Notes: generated from the letters alone by a model not told the origin. A DNA stretch of 64,000 nt from Terriglobales bacterium (GCA_025936825.1 JAICSO010000015.1:1-64000); one strand, 5' to 3'; counted from the stretch's first letter, positions 1-8,491 are shown. Program-made: numbers and translations.

Positions 1-15
1 GAAGACGGCGTAGCC

Positions 16-127
16 AGCCATCAGCCATCAGCCATCAGCCATCAGCCATCAGCCATCAGCCATCAGCCATCAGCCATCAGCCATCAGCCATCAGCCATCA
101 GCCATCAGCCATCAGCCATCAGCCATC
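16..127. repeat. 7-bp tandem array, 16 copies
   Basis: Sixteen uninterrupted copies of AGCCATC fill this stretch. The reverse complement (GATGGCT) belongs to the same vocabulary as the GGCTGATGGCTGA-like runs at about 330-352 and 52661-52696, so this is probably a locally expanded version of a dispersed intergenic repeat. Nothing in it looks coding. Confidence 0.95.
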
Positions 128-144
128 AGGAAAATCTAAAACTT

Positions 145-313
145 GTCATTCCGAACCCGATTTATCGGGTGAGGAACCTGCTTTGCTACGTCGCACAAAA
201 AAGCAGGTTCCTCGACGCTGCGCTTCTCGCAATGACATCACTGCTTTGAATGACCGCCAAGCGCCCGTCGGAAATGACATCAAGGTTTGAACGCTGCGCT
301 CCTCGCAATGACA
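145..313. repeat. Dispersed palindromic repeat, family R1 (copy plus partial copy)
   Basis: The left arm contains GTCATTCCGAAC and GAGGAACCTGCTTT; the right arm contains AAGCAGGTTCCTCG and CTCGCAATGACATC, so the element could fold into a long hairpin. A second partial right arm follows at about 280-313. Other copies are at 3959-4079 and 59861-59980, with a half copy at 52565-52608. It lies downstream of the lytic transglycosylase gene (minus strand). Confidence 0.85.
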
Positions 314-351
314 TGTGGCTAGGTGTTCCTGAAGGCTGACGGCTGATGGCT

Positions 352-2670
352 CTACGGCGTCCCGTACAGCTGGCGATACACGCTCGCATTGCGCATGATG
401 GCTTGGACGTACTCGCGGGTCTCGGTGAATGGAATGGACTCGACGAATTCCTCGATATCGCGATATTTCCCGTTCGCCTGCCAGTCAACAACACGGTAGT
501 CACCGGCGTTATAGGCAGCGAGGGCGTATTCAAATCCGCCAAACTGGTCCACCATCGAGCGAAAATACTTTGTGCCGAGTTGCAGGTTCACAGCAGGCGT
601 GAATAGCTGCTGGGTTGAGAAGTGCTTCAATTTTTCCTGCTTCGCTACACCCCGTCCGACCTTAGGCAGCAACTGCATAAGGCCAACCGCATTCTTGACC
701 GAGACTGCATTTGGGTTGAACTCCGATTCCTGTCGGATGAGGGACGCAACCATGTAGGGGTCGAGCGCGTTGGCGGTGGCGAACTTTTTCAGATCCGGCC
801 AGTAAGGGCGCGGGAACAGAAATTCCCAGTAGCTTCGCGGGAGAACTGAGAAATCGATTGCGAAGTAGTTCGGGATCGCGTGCTTTAAAGTCTCGACTGC
901 GAGATCATATCGGCCAGCATCCTCGTACAGACGCGCAATCTCGCCGGGCAGCCAGTTGCCCTTGTCCTCTTCGGCAGCAGCTTTCAATTCGCGCAAGGCG
1001 AAGTCCAGGAGACCGCCGTTTTCCAGCAGGTGAGCCTTCTCGACGCGCAGATTGTCATCCGGAACAGTAGTATCGGCGAGCGCCGGCATGTTATTGATGG
1101 GCGGAACGTGATCGAGAATTGGATAATGTGGCGGATCGTCAGTAGCGCTCATGCCCATCTTCGCCATGCGCTCGCGCGCCAGCGGACCGTAATAATAGTT
1201 ACGGTAGCGCGCATTCAGCTTCTGGTAGAACGCCGCCGCCATCTGCTTGTCGCCATCTTCCTCGGCTAAGCGGCCGCGCCAATACAGGGCATTGGAAACT
1301 TCGTTGGAATCGGGATAGACCGCGATCTGCTGCTCGAAGCCGGTCTTCGCGTCCGCGGTTCTTCCCTGCCGTAAACTCAGCCACGCGACTTTCCAGTGGA
1401 CGTAATGCGCGCGTGGACTTCCGGGGAATCGCTGTTCCATTTCGCGGAAGGAATCAATGGCCTTGTCGTAGTCCTTCCGAAGCAGGTAGATGTTGCCGGC
1501 GGCGAACAGAGCCTGCTCCAGGTACGGACTTGTCGGCGCACTCTGGCGCAGATCATTGACCGTGTGCAGGAATCCATCATCGTCATCCGAAGCGCGCTGG
1601 ATTTCACCGATCGTGAACAGTTTCTGCGCGGCAACTTCAGGAGTCGTCAAAGGCAAAGAATCCAGCAGGCGGCGCGCCTCTTTGCGCTGGCCGGAGCGTA
1701 GCATCGCGTCCGCGAGGGCAAGCTGGATGGATGGCTTGTCGGTTGCGGTCGCCTGATTCAGTAGGTCCCGATAGGCGTCAATCGCCTCAGGATAACGTTT
1801 GGCTTTGACCAGCGTGTCCGCACGGTTTCGACGGTCGCCGAACGTGGGTGGCGTGACGCCTTGAACATTGCCGAGCTTTCTCAACTCATTTTCGGAGCTC
1901 GTCGCCTCAGCACTGAGCGGCACCGTGAAGTACAAATGCTGAAACACCGCTGCCGCTTTCGGCATGTCTCCAGCAGCTTCGTAAGCGCGGCCTAACGCAT
2001 ACTCGAGGTCCGAGCGCAACGGAACGCGGTCATTCTCCAAGAGTGCAATCGCTTCTTTGGGACGATTGTCCGTGAGCAGCGCGTTGGCATGAAGAACGCG
2101 CGCATCACGCACCATCAATGACGCAGGGTAGGTCTTCTCGAACGCAGCCAGTGCTGCGATCGCTTCTGAATTCCGATTCGTCTGGATGTAGCAACTTGCG
2201 AGATAGAAGGCTACGTAATCTCCGATGTCGCCCGCATGCGGTGTGGCGCGGTTCAGCGGGTCGATGGCTTTGGCGCAATCGTGATCCAGGAAGTGGCCAT
2301 ACCCGACCGCAAGCCACGCCAGCGAGCCGGCATCATCAGCACTGTGTTTTCTGGCGAATGACTCGACACCCGCGTAGGCCTGCGGCGTGCGGTTCTGCAG
2401 AAGCTGCATGGCCATAGGCTTCAACGTCGCCGAAGCAACGAAAGCCTGGTGCATGCGATGAAAGCGTGGCGTGTTGCGGCGTGATCTTCTGCGGGCAGGG
2501 CTGCGCTTCGTAGTCGCAGAGGTCTTCTTCTTTGGTTTTGGCTTCGGCTTGGAAGAGGAGCTTTCCGCGGTAGGCTGAGGGTCCGCAGTCTGCCCTTTAG
2601 CGGGCAATGGCGGACACACGACCGCGGTCAAAAGCAGCGCGAAAAGAAAATACCTGAGAAACCCCGACAC
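352..2670 (-). CDS. Lytic murein transglycosylase, Slt70-like, with TPR superhelix
   Basis: This is a 772-residue exported protein. A GTG start is followed by a hydrophobic signal segment (FLRYFLFALLLTAVV) and a Lys/Pro/Arg-rich linker to about residue 70. Residues about 80-600 form TPR-like helical repeats. The C-terminal 130 residues are an SLT goose-lysozyme-type domain: RQESEFNPNAVS carries the probable catalytic Glu near residue 648, followed by GLMQLLP and ALAAYNAG. The family cleaves the glycan strand of peptidoglycan to 1,6-anhydromuropeptides in the periplasm and helps wall turnover. The length is somewhat above E. coli Slt70. It is followed by a repeat-filled region and preceded closely by a GAF-like gene on the same strand. 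Confidence 0.9.
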   Translation of the reverse strand: MSGFLRYFLFALLLTAVVCPPLPAKGQTADPQPTAESSSSKPKPKPKKKTSATTKRSPARRRSRRNTPRFHRMHQAFVASATLKPMAMQLLQNRTPQAYAGVESFARKHSADDAGSLAWLAVGYGHFLDHDCAKAIDPLNRATPHAGDIGDYVAFYLASCYIQTNRNSEAIAALAAFEKTYPASLMVRDARVLHANALLTDNRPKEAIALLENDRVPLRSDLEYALGRAYEAAGDMPKAAAVFQHLYFTVPLSAEATSSENELRKLGNVQGVTPPTFGDRRNRADTLVKAKRYPEAIDAYRDLLNQATATDKPSIQLALADAMLRSGQRKEARRLLDSLPLTTPEVAAQKLFTIGEIQRASDDDDGFLHTVNDLRQSAPTSPYLEQALFAAGNIYLLRKDYDKAIDSFREMEQRFPGSPRAHYVHWKVAWLSLRQGRTADAKTGFEQQIAVYPDSNEVSNALYWRGRLAEEDGDKQMAAAFYQKLNARYRNYYYGPLARERMAKMGMSATDDPPHYPILDHVPPINNMPALADTTVPDDNLRVEKAHLLENGGLLDFALRELKAAAEEDKGNWLPGEIARLYEDAGRYDLAVETLKHAIPNYFAIDFSVLPRSYWEFLFPRPYWPDLKKFATANALDPYMVASLIRQESEFNPNAVSVKNAVGLMQLLPKVGRGVAKQEKLKHFSTQQLFTPAVNLQLGTKYFRSMVDQFGGFEYALAAYNAGDYRVVDWQANGKYRDIEEFVESIPFTETREYVQAIMRNASVYRQLYGTP

Positions 2671-2682
2671 GTCTTTCTTCTA

Positions 2683-3738
2683 TTATCGCCGAAAATTCTT
2701 GCCCAGGAGAGATACATCGTCTTCTGCGAGGCTGCGAATCAGTTCCTGATTAAAATAGTCTGCGCCAGCGGCGGCCGTATTGCCATAGCGTTTCTGGTAC
2801 GTAGCGCGGCTTTTTTCGATGTCTTCTTTCAGGCGATCGTAGAGGTCGCGGTTCTTGCGGCCTTCAGCAACTTTCGCCTGGTTGTACAGTTTGATCTCGT
2901 CCATCAGCAAGCGGGCAAAGCGCTGGGCCTTGCGATGCAGGTCGGCATCTTCTCCAGTCGGAGCGGCAACTGGGGCGCCACCCCATCCGGCGGCGGCGGA
3001 CATTGCGGCAGGGGCTGCAGCGGGAACGGCCTGCGCATTACCCGAGTGCAGCGGAGCGTGCGCCGCAAAGGGGTCGTTTGACGGGGCCGAATGCGCCACT
3101 TCCTGCGCTTCGGAGCCAACGTCTTTCAGGGCCTGCTTCCGCTGAGAAACTACTTCAAGCCAGGAACTGGTCGCGCGAACTAAGACATCCAGGGCCGCGG
3201 CATCCAGTGAATTGCTGTCACCCTCATCGGCGTAAATCAGCGCGGAGAGCTTGTCCTTGAGCACGAGCGGCAGGACCACAGCCGCATTGCCTCCAGGCTT
3301 ACCGAACTTCTTCAGAAAAGCCGAATCAAAACTGGATACCGCACCACTCGCGGCATTGCGCGAATGCATTGCGTTCGCAACCAGCCCTGAATTCATGTCG
3401 AGTGCAAAATCCTTTACGTCGCCATTGCCGAAACCGGTGCCTTGCCATCCTGAGGCAACGCCATTTTTCACGACGAACAACGCCGCGCGTCCGCTGTAAA
3501 GGATGGTGCCCTCCATCAGTGCGCGAAGAATTTCTTTCTGCGTGGATCCTGTTTGGATGGTTGCAATCGCCTTCTGTAGAGCGGCGTTCGAACTGGTATT
3601 TTGTGGGCTCTTGCCTAGCGCAGGTTGGACTTGCTGCAGCACCTCCTGCACGACGCTTTCGCGCAGGGATGCCATTTGACGCTCAAGCGCCTGGGCTACG
3701 GCGCTCCGGACCAACTCTTCGACTCGATTATCAGCCAT
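2683..3738 (-). CDS. GAF-like cytoplasmic protein of unknown role
   Basis: A 351-residue protein without signal peptide or membrane segment. The start at MADNRVEEL is chosen because the upstream in-frame extension has no family-like sequence. The N-terminal 45 residues are predicted helical. Residues about 60-205 resemble a GAF sensor fold (FVVKNGVASGWQGTGF, then LPLVLKDKLSALIYADE). An Ala/Pro-rich linker leads to a charged helical C-terminus (HRKAQRFARLLMDEIKLYN) of a kind seen in acidobacterial and deltaproteobacterial sensory proteins. No output domain is visible, so it may be a protein-interaction or ligand-sensing module. It lies 12 bp upstream of the transglycosylase gene and is probably cotranscribed with it. 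The specific function is not recognised. Confidence 0.65.
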   Translation of the reverse strand: MADNRVEELVRSAVAQALERQMASLRESVVQEVLQQVQPALGKSPQNTSSNAALQKAIATIQTGSTQKEILRALMEGTILYSGRAALFVVKNGVASGWQGTGFGNGDVKDFALDMNSGLVANAMHSRNAASGAVSSFDSAFLKKFGKPGGNAAVVLPLVLKDKLSALIYADEGDSNSLDAAALDVLVRATSSWLEVVSQRKQALKDVGSEAQEVAHSAPSNDPFAAHAPLHSGNAQAVPAAAPAAMSAAAGWGGAPVAAPTGEDADLHRKAQRFARLLMDEIKLYNQAKVAEGRKNRDLYDRLKEDIEKSRATYQKRYGNTAAAGADYFNQELIRSLAEDDVSLLGKNFRR

Positions 3739-3958
3739 GGTTACCCGCAAACCAGCGCAGAACACTGTGCTTTCTGGATTATAGGATGGGTGTCGGGGGC
3801 ATTAGCAGGTCACTTTAGTCACTTGGGACTGGGCAGGTGAAGCGGGCACGGCGGGGACCGCGCGCCCATGGCTTAGGAAGGCAGCCGGGAGAATGACGCA
3901 AGTGCCGGAGACGACTGTGTTTTGCACTTGAACCTGTACTGGAGGCGATCCCCTGAAC

Positions 3959-4079
3959 TGATGTCATTCCGAACCGCTTCAGCGGTGAGGAACCTGCTGT
4001 TTGCCGGTGGGATCGGTGACTCGGGAGAAAAGCAGGTTCCTCGTCGTTGCGCTTCGCTCCACTCCTCGGAATGACATCA
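3959..4079. repeat. Dispersed palindromic repeat, family R1 (full copy)
   Basis: The outer arms TGATGTCATTCCGA and TCGGAATGACATCA are perfect inverted repeats. The inner arms GAGGAACCTGCT and AGCAGGTTCCTC pair as well. The rest of the 3739-4159 gap holds a terminator hairpin and no supportable gene. Confidence 0.9.
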
Positions 4080-4100
4080 TAAGAAAAAGAGAAGCCGAAA

Positions 4101-4125
4101 GAAAAAAGGCGGCCGAGGCCGCCCT
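4101..4125 (-). terminator. Rho-independent terminator for the small secreted protein gene
   Basis: Read on the minus strand there is a 7-bp perfect GC stem, GGCGGCC / GGCCGCC, with a 2-nt loop, followed directly by TTTTTTC. It lies 35 bp downstream of the stop codon of the 107-residue secreted protein. Confidence 0.75.
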
Positions 4126-4159
4126 TACTTAAAGCCCTAAAACCTAAGACCTTAAACCT

Positions 4160-4483
4160 TCACAACATCTTGACGCTATCAACGTGAATGGATTCGCCCT
4201 TCACCGTACCGGTGACGGCGACGTGATGGCCTTCGTGTCCGGTCAGCTTGTCAGGATTATCCACGGTCAGGACCTTCTGATCCCCGTCGGTAACCACGAC
4301 CATCTTGGCGCCGGCCTGCAGGCACTTTTTGGTGCACTCAGCAGCACCCGCGTTCGCGCCCTTGGCGCCGCACTTCGAGTCGGAAACATATCCGTTCACA
4401 GTGGTGGCGTCAGCGGCAAACGATACGCCGACCATCATGAACGCCACACAGAGAACAACCAGAATCAGAAGCAGCTTTCTCAT
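4160..4483 (-). CDS. Small secreted protein, DUF5818-like
   Basis: A 107-residue protein with a clear signal peptide (MRKLLLILVVLCVAFMMVG, cleavage near SFA-AD) and a mature domain of about 83 residues. The mature part begins VNGYVSDSKCGAKG and has four Cys (KCGAKG, ECTKKCLQ) that could form disulphides or bind a ligand; a small beta-rich OB-like fold is plausible. This resembles small proteins common in Acidobacteriota that are annotated DUF5818 or hypothetical. A GGAGGAA ribosome site precedes the ATG. It stands alone with its own terminator. Its biochemical role is unknown. Confidence 0.75.
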   Translation of the reverse strand: MRKLLLILVVLCVAFMMVGVSFAADATTVNGYVSDSKCGAKGANAGAAECTKKCLQAGAKMVVVTDGDQKVLTVDNPDKLTGHEGHHVAVTGTVKGESIHVDSVKML

Positions 4484-4604
4484 CGATTCCTCCTGGATTG
4501 AGCAGCTCAGTCACATCGTCCCACGATGTTCGGGAACTATAACATAATCTGGGTAGCTGAATTGTTAAGAGGCTCATTCCGACCCCCAATTATTTTCACG
4601 AATC

Positions 4605-4765
4605 CGTCATCCCGAACGCTCGCGTTCTCTCCAGCGAGCGGAGGGATCTCGCGTGTCGCATCTCTACACCGCACGCCAGATCCCTTAAGCCTGCCCTGAG
4701 CGGCTGACCGCTGGGAGGGAGCCGAACGGATCCCGCTGGTGAAAGCGCCGGACCACGGAATGACG
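4605..4765. repeat. Divergent palindromic repeat related to R1
   Basis: It begins CGTCATCCCGAACGC and ends CACGGAATGACG, with inner parts GAGGGATCTCGC and CAGATCCCTT. It also contains CTGCCCTGAGC, a motif that recurs in the 3' end of argD. It fills most of the 4484-4800 gap; no gene is seen there. Confidence 0.7.
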
Positions 4766-4800
4766 CTGAAGGAGAAGTAACTGAAGCTAAGACGGTACCG

Positions 4801-5268
4801 TCACTTCCTGGCGGAACGGTTGGCGGGAGCTTGAACTGCGGGCTTGTCGGGAGAAACGTAGATCACTTCTCCCGGGCGAGCGTAATGGAACTGCTCGCGG
4901 GCCTCTTTCTCGATTCGCTTGGGATCCGACTTGAGTTGGTCGACTTCGCTCGAGTACTGCTGGTTTTCTTTCTGCAGAGACTGGATGTCCTTTTGCACGC
5001 GCTCGTACTCCGCCTTTTTCGCGCGATAGACAACCATCCCATTCGCGCCAAAGGTGACGTGCACGAACAGCCAAACGGCTAAAACCGCGACCGCCACCGT
5101 CGCGATCCGGCGGCGAAGCTCGTACAGCCTGGTCAAGTAGGGTTCAAGTGCTGCTTGAACTCTCCCCGCCCAAGCTTCTGCCTGATCGGCTCCATGGGTG
5201 AGCGAACGCAACCTCTGCTCTGGCGGCGGAATCACGCGGATTCGGGGGATGCCTACTCGAAAATCCAT
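4801..5268 (-). CDS. FtsB/DivIC-like septum formation protein
   Basis: A 155-residue bitopic protein: about 50 cytoplasmic residues, one membrane segment (about 56-74, ATVAVAVLAVWLFVHVTFG), a coiled coil (about 80-115, YERVQKDIQSLQKENQQY) and the short conserved segment KRIEKEAREQFHYARPGEVIY typical of FtsB/DivIC. These proteins bridge FtsL and FtsQ in the divisome. The N-terminal cytoplasmic part is longer than in E. coli FtsB (about 100 aa). The gene overlaps the upstream phosphohexomutase gene by 16 bp, so translation is probably coupled. Confidence 0.85.
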   Translation of the reverse strand: MDFRVGIPRIRVIPPPEQRLRSLTHGADQAEAWAGRVQAALEPYLTRLYELRRRIATVAVAVLAVWLFVHVTFGANGMVVYRAKKAEYERVQKDIQSLQKENQQYSSEVDQLKSDPKRIEKEAREQFHYARPGEVIYVSPDKPAVQAPANRSARK

Positions 5269-6647
5269 TGCTTGGCAGCGGCGCTCAGCTTCGAGAGGGC
5301 CGGTTCGCTGCTGGCTTCCGAGTAAACCCTGACCACGGGTTCGGTCCCAGAAAGCCGGTAGCAGACCCAGGCGCCATCGTCGAGCACGAGCTTGAGCCCG
5401 TCTTTACGGACGGCCTCGCGCACACGCCTGCCCGCGAACTCCTGCGGATCGACGCGTAACTTCTTAGTAAACTTCTCTTTCACCTCTGGCGTCAATCGGA
5501 AGTTCTCCCTAAGGGGATAAAAGGAACCAACTTTGGCAAACAGCTCCTTTAATTGAGCGGTGAGAGATTTGCCGCGCTTGGCGACGGCTTCGCAGCAAAG
5601 AAGTCCCGCAATGATACCGTCCTTTTCTGGAACGTGATATCGAATCGAAAGTCCTGCGCTCTCTTCCCCGCCGATGGCAATCTTGTCCTGCTTGATCAGC
5701 TCACCGATGTATTTGAAGCCAACGGGAGTCTCGTGCAGTTCGACCCCGTGATGCTTCGCGAGCGCGTTAATCATGTTCGTCGTCGCAACCGACTTCCCGA
5801 CACCATTCTTCCAGCCGCGGCTGTCGACCAGGTAATCGAAGAGGATAGCGATGACATAGTTGGGCTGCAGGAAGGTGCCGTCTTCGTCGACGATACCGAA
5901 GCGGTCGGCGTCGCCATCGGTAGCGATGCCGATGTGTGCTTTGGTTTCGCGCATTTTTTCGCGCATAGGCTCCAGCAGGTGATCGTCCGGCTCGGGAGCA
6001 TGCCCTCCGAATAGGACATCGCGGTAGTCGTGCACGGTTTGGACCTGCAAGCCGGCTTCGCGAAGGAGCGAGTCAGAGTATCCCCGCGCTGCTCCCCAAA
6101 GGGGATCGAACACCACGCGCAGTCCGGATTTCTTGATCGCGGCGAGGTCCACGATTTCGCGAAGGCGCGCCAAGTAGGTTGGCTTAACATCCAGTGATTG
6201 GGCGCTTGCTTTGTTTCCATTTGTGGCTGCACCTTCGGATGCGATCTGCGCTTCAATCTGCTTCGTGACTTCCGGCAGGGCGGGAGCGCCGTCGGGCGTA
6301 GAAAATTTAATTCCGTTGTATTCCGGAGGATTGTGCGACGCCGTGAAGTTGATCGCGCCGTCCGCCTTCTCGTGAATGACAGCATAGGAAATCGCGGGTG
6401 TCGGGGCGGCATCGGAGATCACCAGCGGCGTGACGCCATAACTCGCGAGAATATCGGCGGCCATGGAGCAGAACGTCTCGCCCAGGAATCGCGGGTCGCG
6501 GCCAACGATTACGCGCGCCTCCTGAGGCTTCTGCGATTTCACGTAACGCGCAATGCCACTCACTGCACGACGCACGTTGGTGAATGTAAACTCCTCGGCC
6601 ATTACCGCGCGCCATCCCGATGTGCCAAACTTGATTTGGGTAGCCAT
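5253..6647 (-). CDS. Phosphoglucomutase/phosphomannomutase family enzyme
   Basis: A 464-residue alpha-D-phosphohexomutase. The phosphoserine loop FTASHNPPEYNG has the catalytic Ser near 104, the metal loop is DGDADRFGIVDE, the sugar-binding loop is GEESAGLSIRYH, and the phosphate-binding loop is RLSGTEPVVRVYSE. All four active-site segments are intact. The enzyme interconverts hexose 1- and 6-phosphates in the cytosol. Whether glucose, mannose or glucosamine phosphate is preferred cannot be decided from the motifs, although the N-terminus (KFGTSGWRAVMAEEFT) fits the PGM/PMM-II group rather than GlmM. The ATG has a GAGGG ribosome site. Confidence 0.9.
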   Translation of the reverse strand: MATQIKFGTSGWRAVMAEEFTFTNVRRAVSGIARYVKSQKPQEARVIVGRDPRFLGETFCSMAADILASYGVTPLVISDAAPTPAISYAVIHEKADGAINFTASHNPPEYNGIKFSTPDGAPALPEVTKQIEAQIASEGAATNGNKASAQSLDVKPTYLARLREIVDLAAIKKSGLRVVFDPLWGAARGYSDSLLREAGLQVQTVHDYRDVLFGGHAPEPDDHLLEPMREKMRETKAHIGIATDGDADRFGIVDEDGTFLQPNYVIAILFDYLVDSRGWKNGVGKSVATTNMINALAKHHGVELHETPVGFKYIGELIKQDKIAIGGEESAGLSIRYHVPEKDGIIAGLLCCEAVAKRGKSLTAQLKELFAKVGSFYPLRENFRLTPEVKEKFTKKLRVDPQEFAGRRVREAVRKDGLKLVLDDGAWVCYRLSGTEPVVRVYSEASSEPALSKLSAAAKQWIFE

Positions 6648-6753
6648 GGTGAATCCCTCAGTTCTGTTGCGAGTCTAAGATGCGTACCGAATCAATGGGT
6701 TCATCTTCGTCTGTTTGTCTCTTCGTTGATGGAAGGTGTGGCCTTCCAAAGCC

Positions 6754-6841
6754 GGCGATGCGAGATACGATTCACTCCAAAGAGCCAGGCTTAAGTCGGC
6801 GATGCGAGATACGATTCACCCCAAAGAGCTAGGCTTAAGTC
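6754..6841. repeat. 44-bp tandem duplication
   Basis: Two adjacent 44-bp units, 6754-6797 and 6798-6841, differ at two positions. Each starts GGCGATGCGAGATACG and ends GGCTTAAGTC. They lie in the gap upstream of both the phosphohexomutase gene and cutA. Confidence 0.9.
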
Positions 6842-6854
6842 GCCGGAGTTTGAA

Positions 6855-6947
6855 CTCAGCCCGCACAGCGGGCGGCATTTAATTAGCCAGCGCGAAAGCG
6901 CTGAGTAAACGAGAATAAAAACGGAGTCCCCTAGGGACGGCGCATTC
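6855..6947 (+). repeat. Three-hairpin dispersed repeat, family R2
   Basis: Architecture: hairpin 1 (GCCCGCACAGCGGGC), then ATTTAATTAGCC, hairpin 2 (CAGCGCGAAAGCGCTG), then an A-rich spacer, then hairpin 3 (GTCCCCTAGGGAC). The same order occurs at 39276-39372, 40922-41015 (inverted), 46777-46866 (inverted), 52288-52378 and 53417-53507, and inside hpnE at 40407-40497. The hairpin stems vary between copies but compensate, which points to conserved secondary structure. Confidence 0.85.
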
Positions 6948-6986
6948 CTACCGGTCCCAAACCGAATTGCCCGAGGCTGATTTTAT

Positions 6987-7304
6987 ATGACAGACAAACT
7001 GCTCGTCCTGACCACCGCCGGATCAGAGGACGAGGCGCGCAAAATCGCACATACGCTGGTCGAGCGCAAGCTGGCAGCTTGCGTCAACATCGTTCCAAAA
7101 ATTCACTCCATCTATCGCTGGCAAGGCAAGGTCGAGAGCGCAGAGGAGTTTCTGCTGATCATTAAGACGGCACGGTCGCGGGAACAAGAGGTTGAGAGCA
7201 CGGTTCGCCAGCTACACTCATATTCCCTGCCTGAACATGTAGCACTCGCCATCGATGATGGCAATGATGCATATCTGCAATGGATTGAGGAATGTGTATC
7301 GTAG
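6987..7304 (+). CDS. cutA: CutA-like divalent-ion tolerance protein
   Basis: A 105-residue protein covering the whole CutA1 family: LVLTTAGSEDEARKIAHTLVERKLAACVNIVP, then IHSIYRWQGKVESAEEFLLIIKT and the C-terminal SLPEHVALAIDDGNDAYLQWI. CutA proteins are trimeric, ferredoxin-like and PII-like in fold. They were linked to copper tolerance in E. coli, but their true role is unsettled. The gene is transcribed alone on the plus strand just after a run of intergenic repeats, with no strong ribosome site. Confidence 0.93.
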   Translation: MTDKLLVLTTAGSEDEARKIAHTLVERKLAACVNIVPKIHSIYRWQGKVESAEEFLLIIKTARSREQEVESTVRQLHSYSLPEHVALAIDDGNDAYLQWIEECVS

Positions 7305-7418
7305 AAGGGCCGGATTTTGCTGGCCACTAGTCACTAACCACTAGCCACGAAACGAGACACGGCGGCAGGACGTGCCCGCCGCCGTTGCGCAGCCCTCCCC
7401 CAGGGCACGCTGGATAAA

Positions 7419-7763
7419 TTACCCTTTGTGGTCGTGGCGAATGTCGCGCCGATCGTGCCGGATGTCACGGCGGTCATGCCGAATGTCGCGGCGGTCAGCA
7501 CGCAGGTCGCGTTTGTCCTTGTGAATGTCGCGCCGCTCGTGGCGGGCGGCCGCGTAATTCCCGTTCCGCACGTCTTTGCGCAGCTGTCGGCGGTCCTGCC
7601 GGACGTCGCGCTTGTCAGATCGAATGTCTCGTCGGTCCTGGCGCCGGTCAACTCGGTCCTGTCGAAGGTCTCGCCGGTCGCCGCGCAGGTCGCCATTCTG
7701 GCCCAGCGCAAACGCCGATCCCAACACTGCAAACATCAGCAATCCAATGATTCGTCGTCGCAT
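7419..7763 (-). CDS. Secreted Arg/Asp heptad-repeat protein
   Basis: A 114-residue protein. The ATG at 7763 is chosen for its GAGAGG ribosome site and because it opens a signal peptide (MRRRIIGLLMFAVLGSAFAL). The mature part is almost entirely a degenerate 7-residue repeat of the type D-R-R-D-I/L-R-H/Q (for example DRRDIRHDRRDIRHD), about eleven copies interrupted by RNGNYAAARHE. The pattern predicts a very highly charged, probably helical rod with alternating acidic and basic side chains. Similar DRRD-repeat exported proteins occur in acidobacteria without assigned function. Surface adhesion, polyanion or metal interaction, or a periplasmic buffer are all possible. Confidence 0.75.
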   Translation of the reverse strand: MRRRIIGLLMFAVLGSAFALGQNGDLRGDRRDLRQDRVDRRQDRRDIRSDKRDVRQDRRQLRKDVRNGNYAAARHERRDIHKDKRDLRADRRDIRHDRRDIRHDRRDIRHDHKG

Positions 7764-7949
7764 ATCGCCTCTCTCGTTTCCGGGCCTCTTGGCCTCTGTG
7801 ATCTTGAACACAGGGACATCAAGAAAGTTTTGCGGCAGGTAAGTGTCTGGAAAGGCAGGAGGATCAGGCCAAGTGTACCGGGACGGCCTCAATAGCATTC
7901 TGCTTGCTGCACCCACTCTAGGGCTGGCGGATACCCGAGAACGGTATGT

Positions 7950-8024
7950 CTATCGGACGAGAATCAGCAAGACATAAAGCATGCTAAGAATCGCCATGAA
8001 CTCGAAAAATTCTTCGCCAATCAT
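7950..8024 (-). CDS. Possible 24-residue membrane micropeptide
   Basis: A 25-codon frame starting MIGEEFFEFMAILSM and continuing with a hydrophobic stretch (LYVLLILVR) before TAG. Composition is that of a single short membrane helix with an acidic N-terminus and a terminal Arg. It stands in a 400-bp stretch with no other gene. There is no convincing ribosome site, so it could be chance. Confidence 0.25.
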   Translation of the reverse strand: MIGEEFFEFMAILSMLYVLLILVR

Positions 8025-8172
8025 GTTTCTTTGATGTCGCGTGGGTGCCACTGCTGGATCAGGTTGTTCACGGACGTTTGTGTCTAATATCCGTTAGAAA
8101 GGATTCGCGGTGCGCTTGAGATTCCGGACAGAGATCAATCGTACGGTGAATGCGAGATGACGATTGGGCTAA

Positions 8173-8349
8173 CTATTTGTCTTCGGACTGTCGATCCCTT
8201 GGCTTTTGTTTTCGTCGGCTGAACTTCTGAAAACCAGCCCGCTCCAGCGCAGACCCCAGATCACGCTCAAGTTTTTGTCGCCTTTGTGGATCTGCTTCTT
8301 TACTCAGTTCCTTTGCGATCTCCTGCCAGCTCCGCTTAGCCACATCCAT
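8173..8349 (-). CDS. Small helical protein, 58 residues, unknown
   Basis: The frame reads MDVAKRSWQEIAKELSKE, then ADPQRRQKLERDLGSALERAG and a basic tail, ending in TAG. It is amphipathic, highly charged and resembles small acidobacterial helical proteins with a W-x-E-L-(x)n-E-x-D-P-x-K/R-L pattern. The start ATG overlaps the TGA of a shorter upstream frame (DLMDEML, TGATG arrangement), which could couple translation. No function can be assigned. The flanking segments 7764-8172 and 8350-8491 hold no other convincing gene. Confidence 0.45.
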   Translation of the reverse strand: MDVAKRSWQEIAKELSKEADPQRRQKLERDLGSALERAGFQKFSRRKQKPRDRQSEDK

Positions 8350-8491
8350 CAAAGCATCTCGTCCATCAAGTCACGAACATCGTTGGATGGGTGTGGCAGC
8401 CGCGGAGAGGACGCGTCAACAAATGCCACTCAGGTTTTGCCCTTATGAGCTCAGCAGGGCTGACCAGAGAAGCGTTCGCTAAAGCGCGTGC

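Noticed and set aside
16-127. CRISPR array
   Set aside because: The unit is 7 bp with no spacers; it is a simple tandem repeat.
7428-7895. 155-codon plus-strand frame rich in Val/Ala opposite the heptad-repeat gene
   Set aside because: It is the mirror of the repeat-coded minus-strand gene, which has a signal peptide and a good ribosome site; a heptad repeat leaves several frames open.
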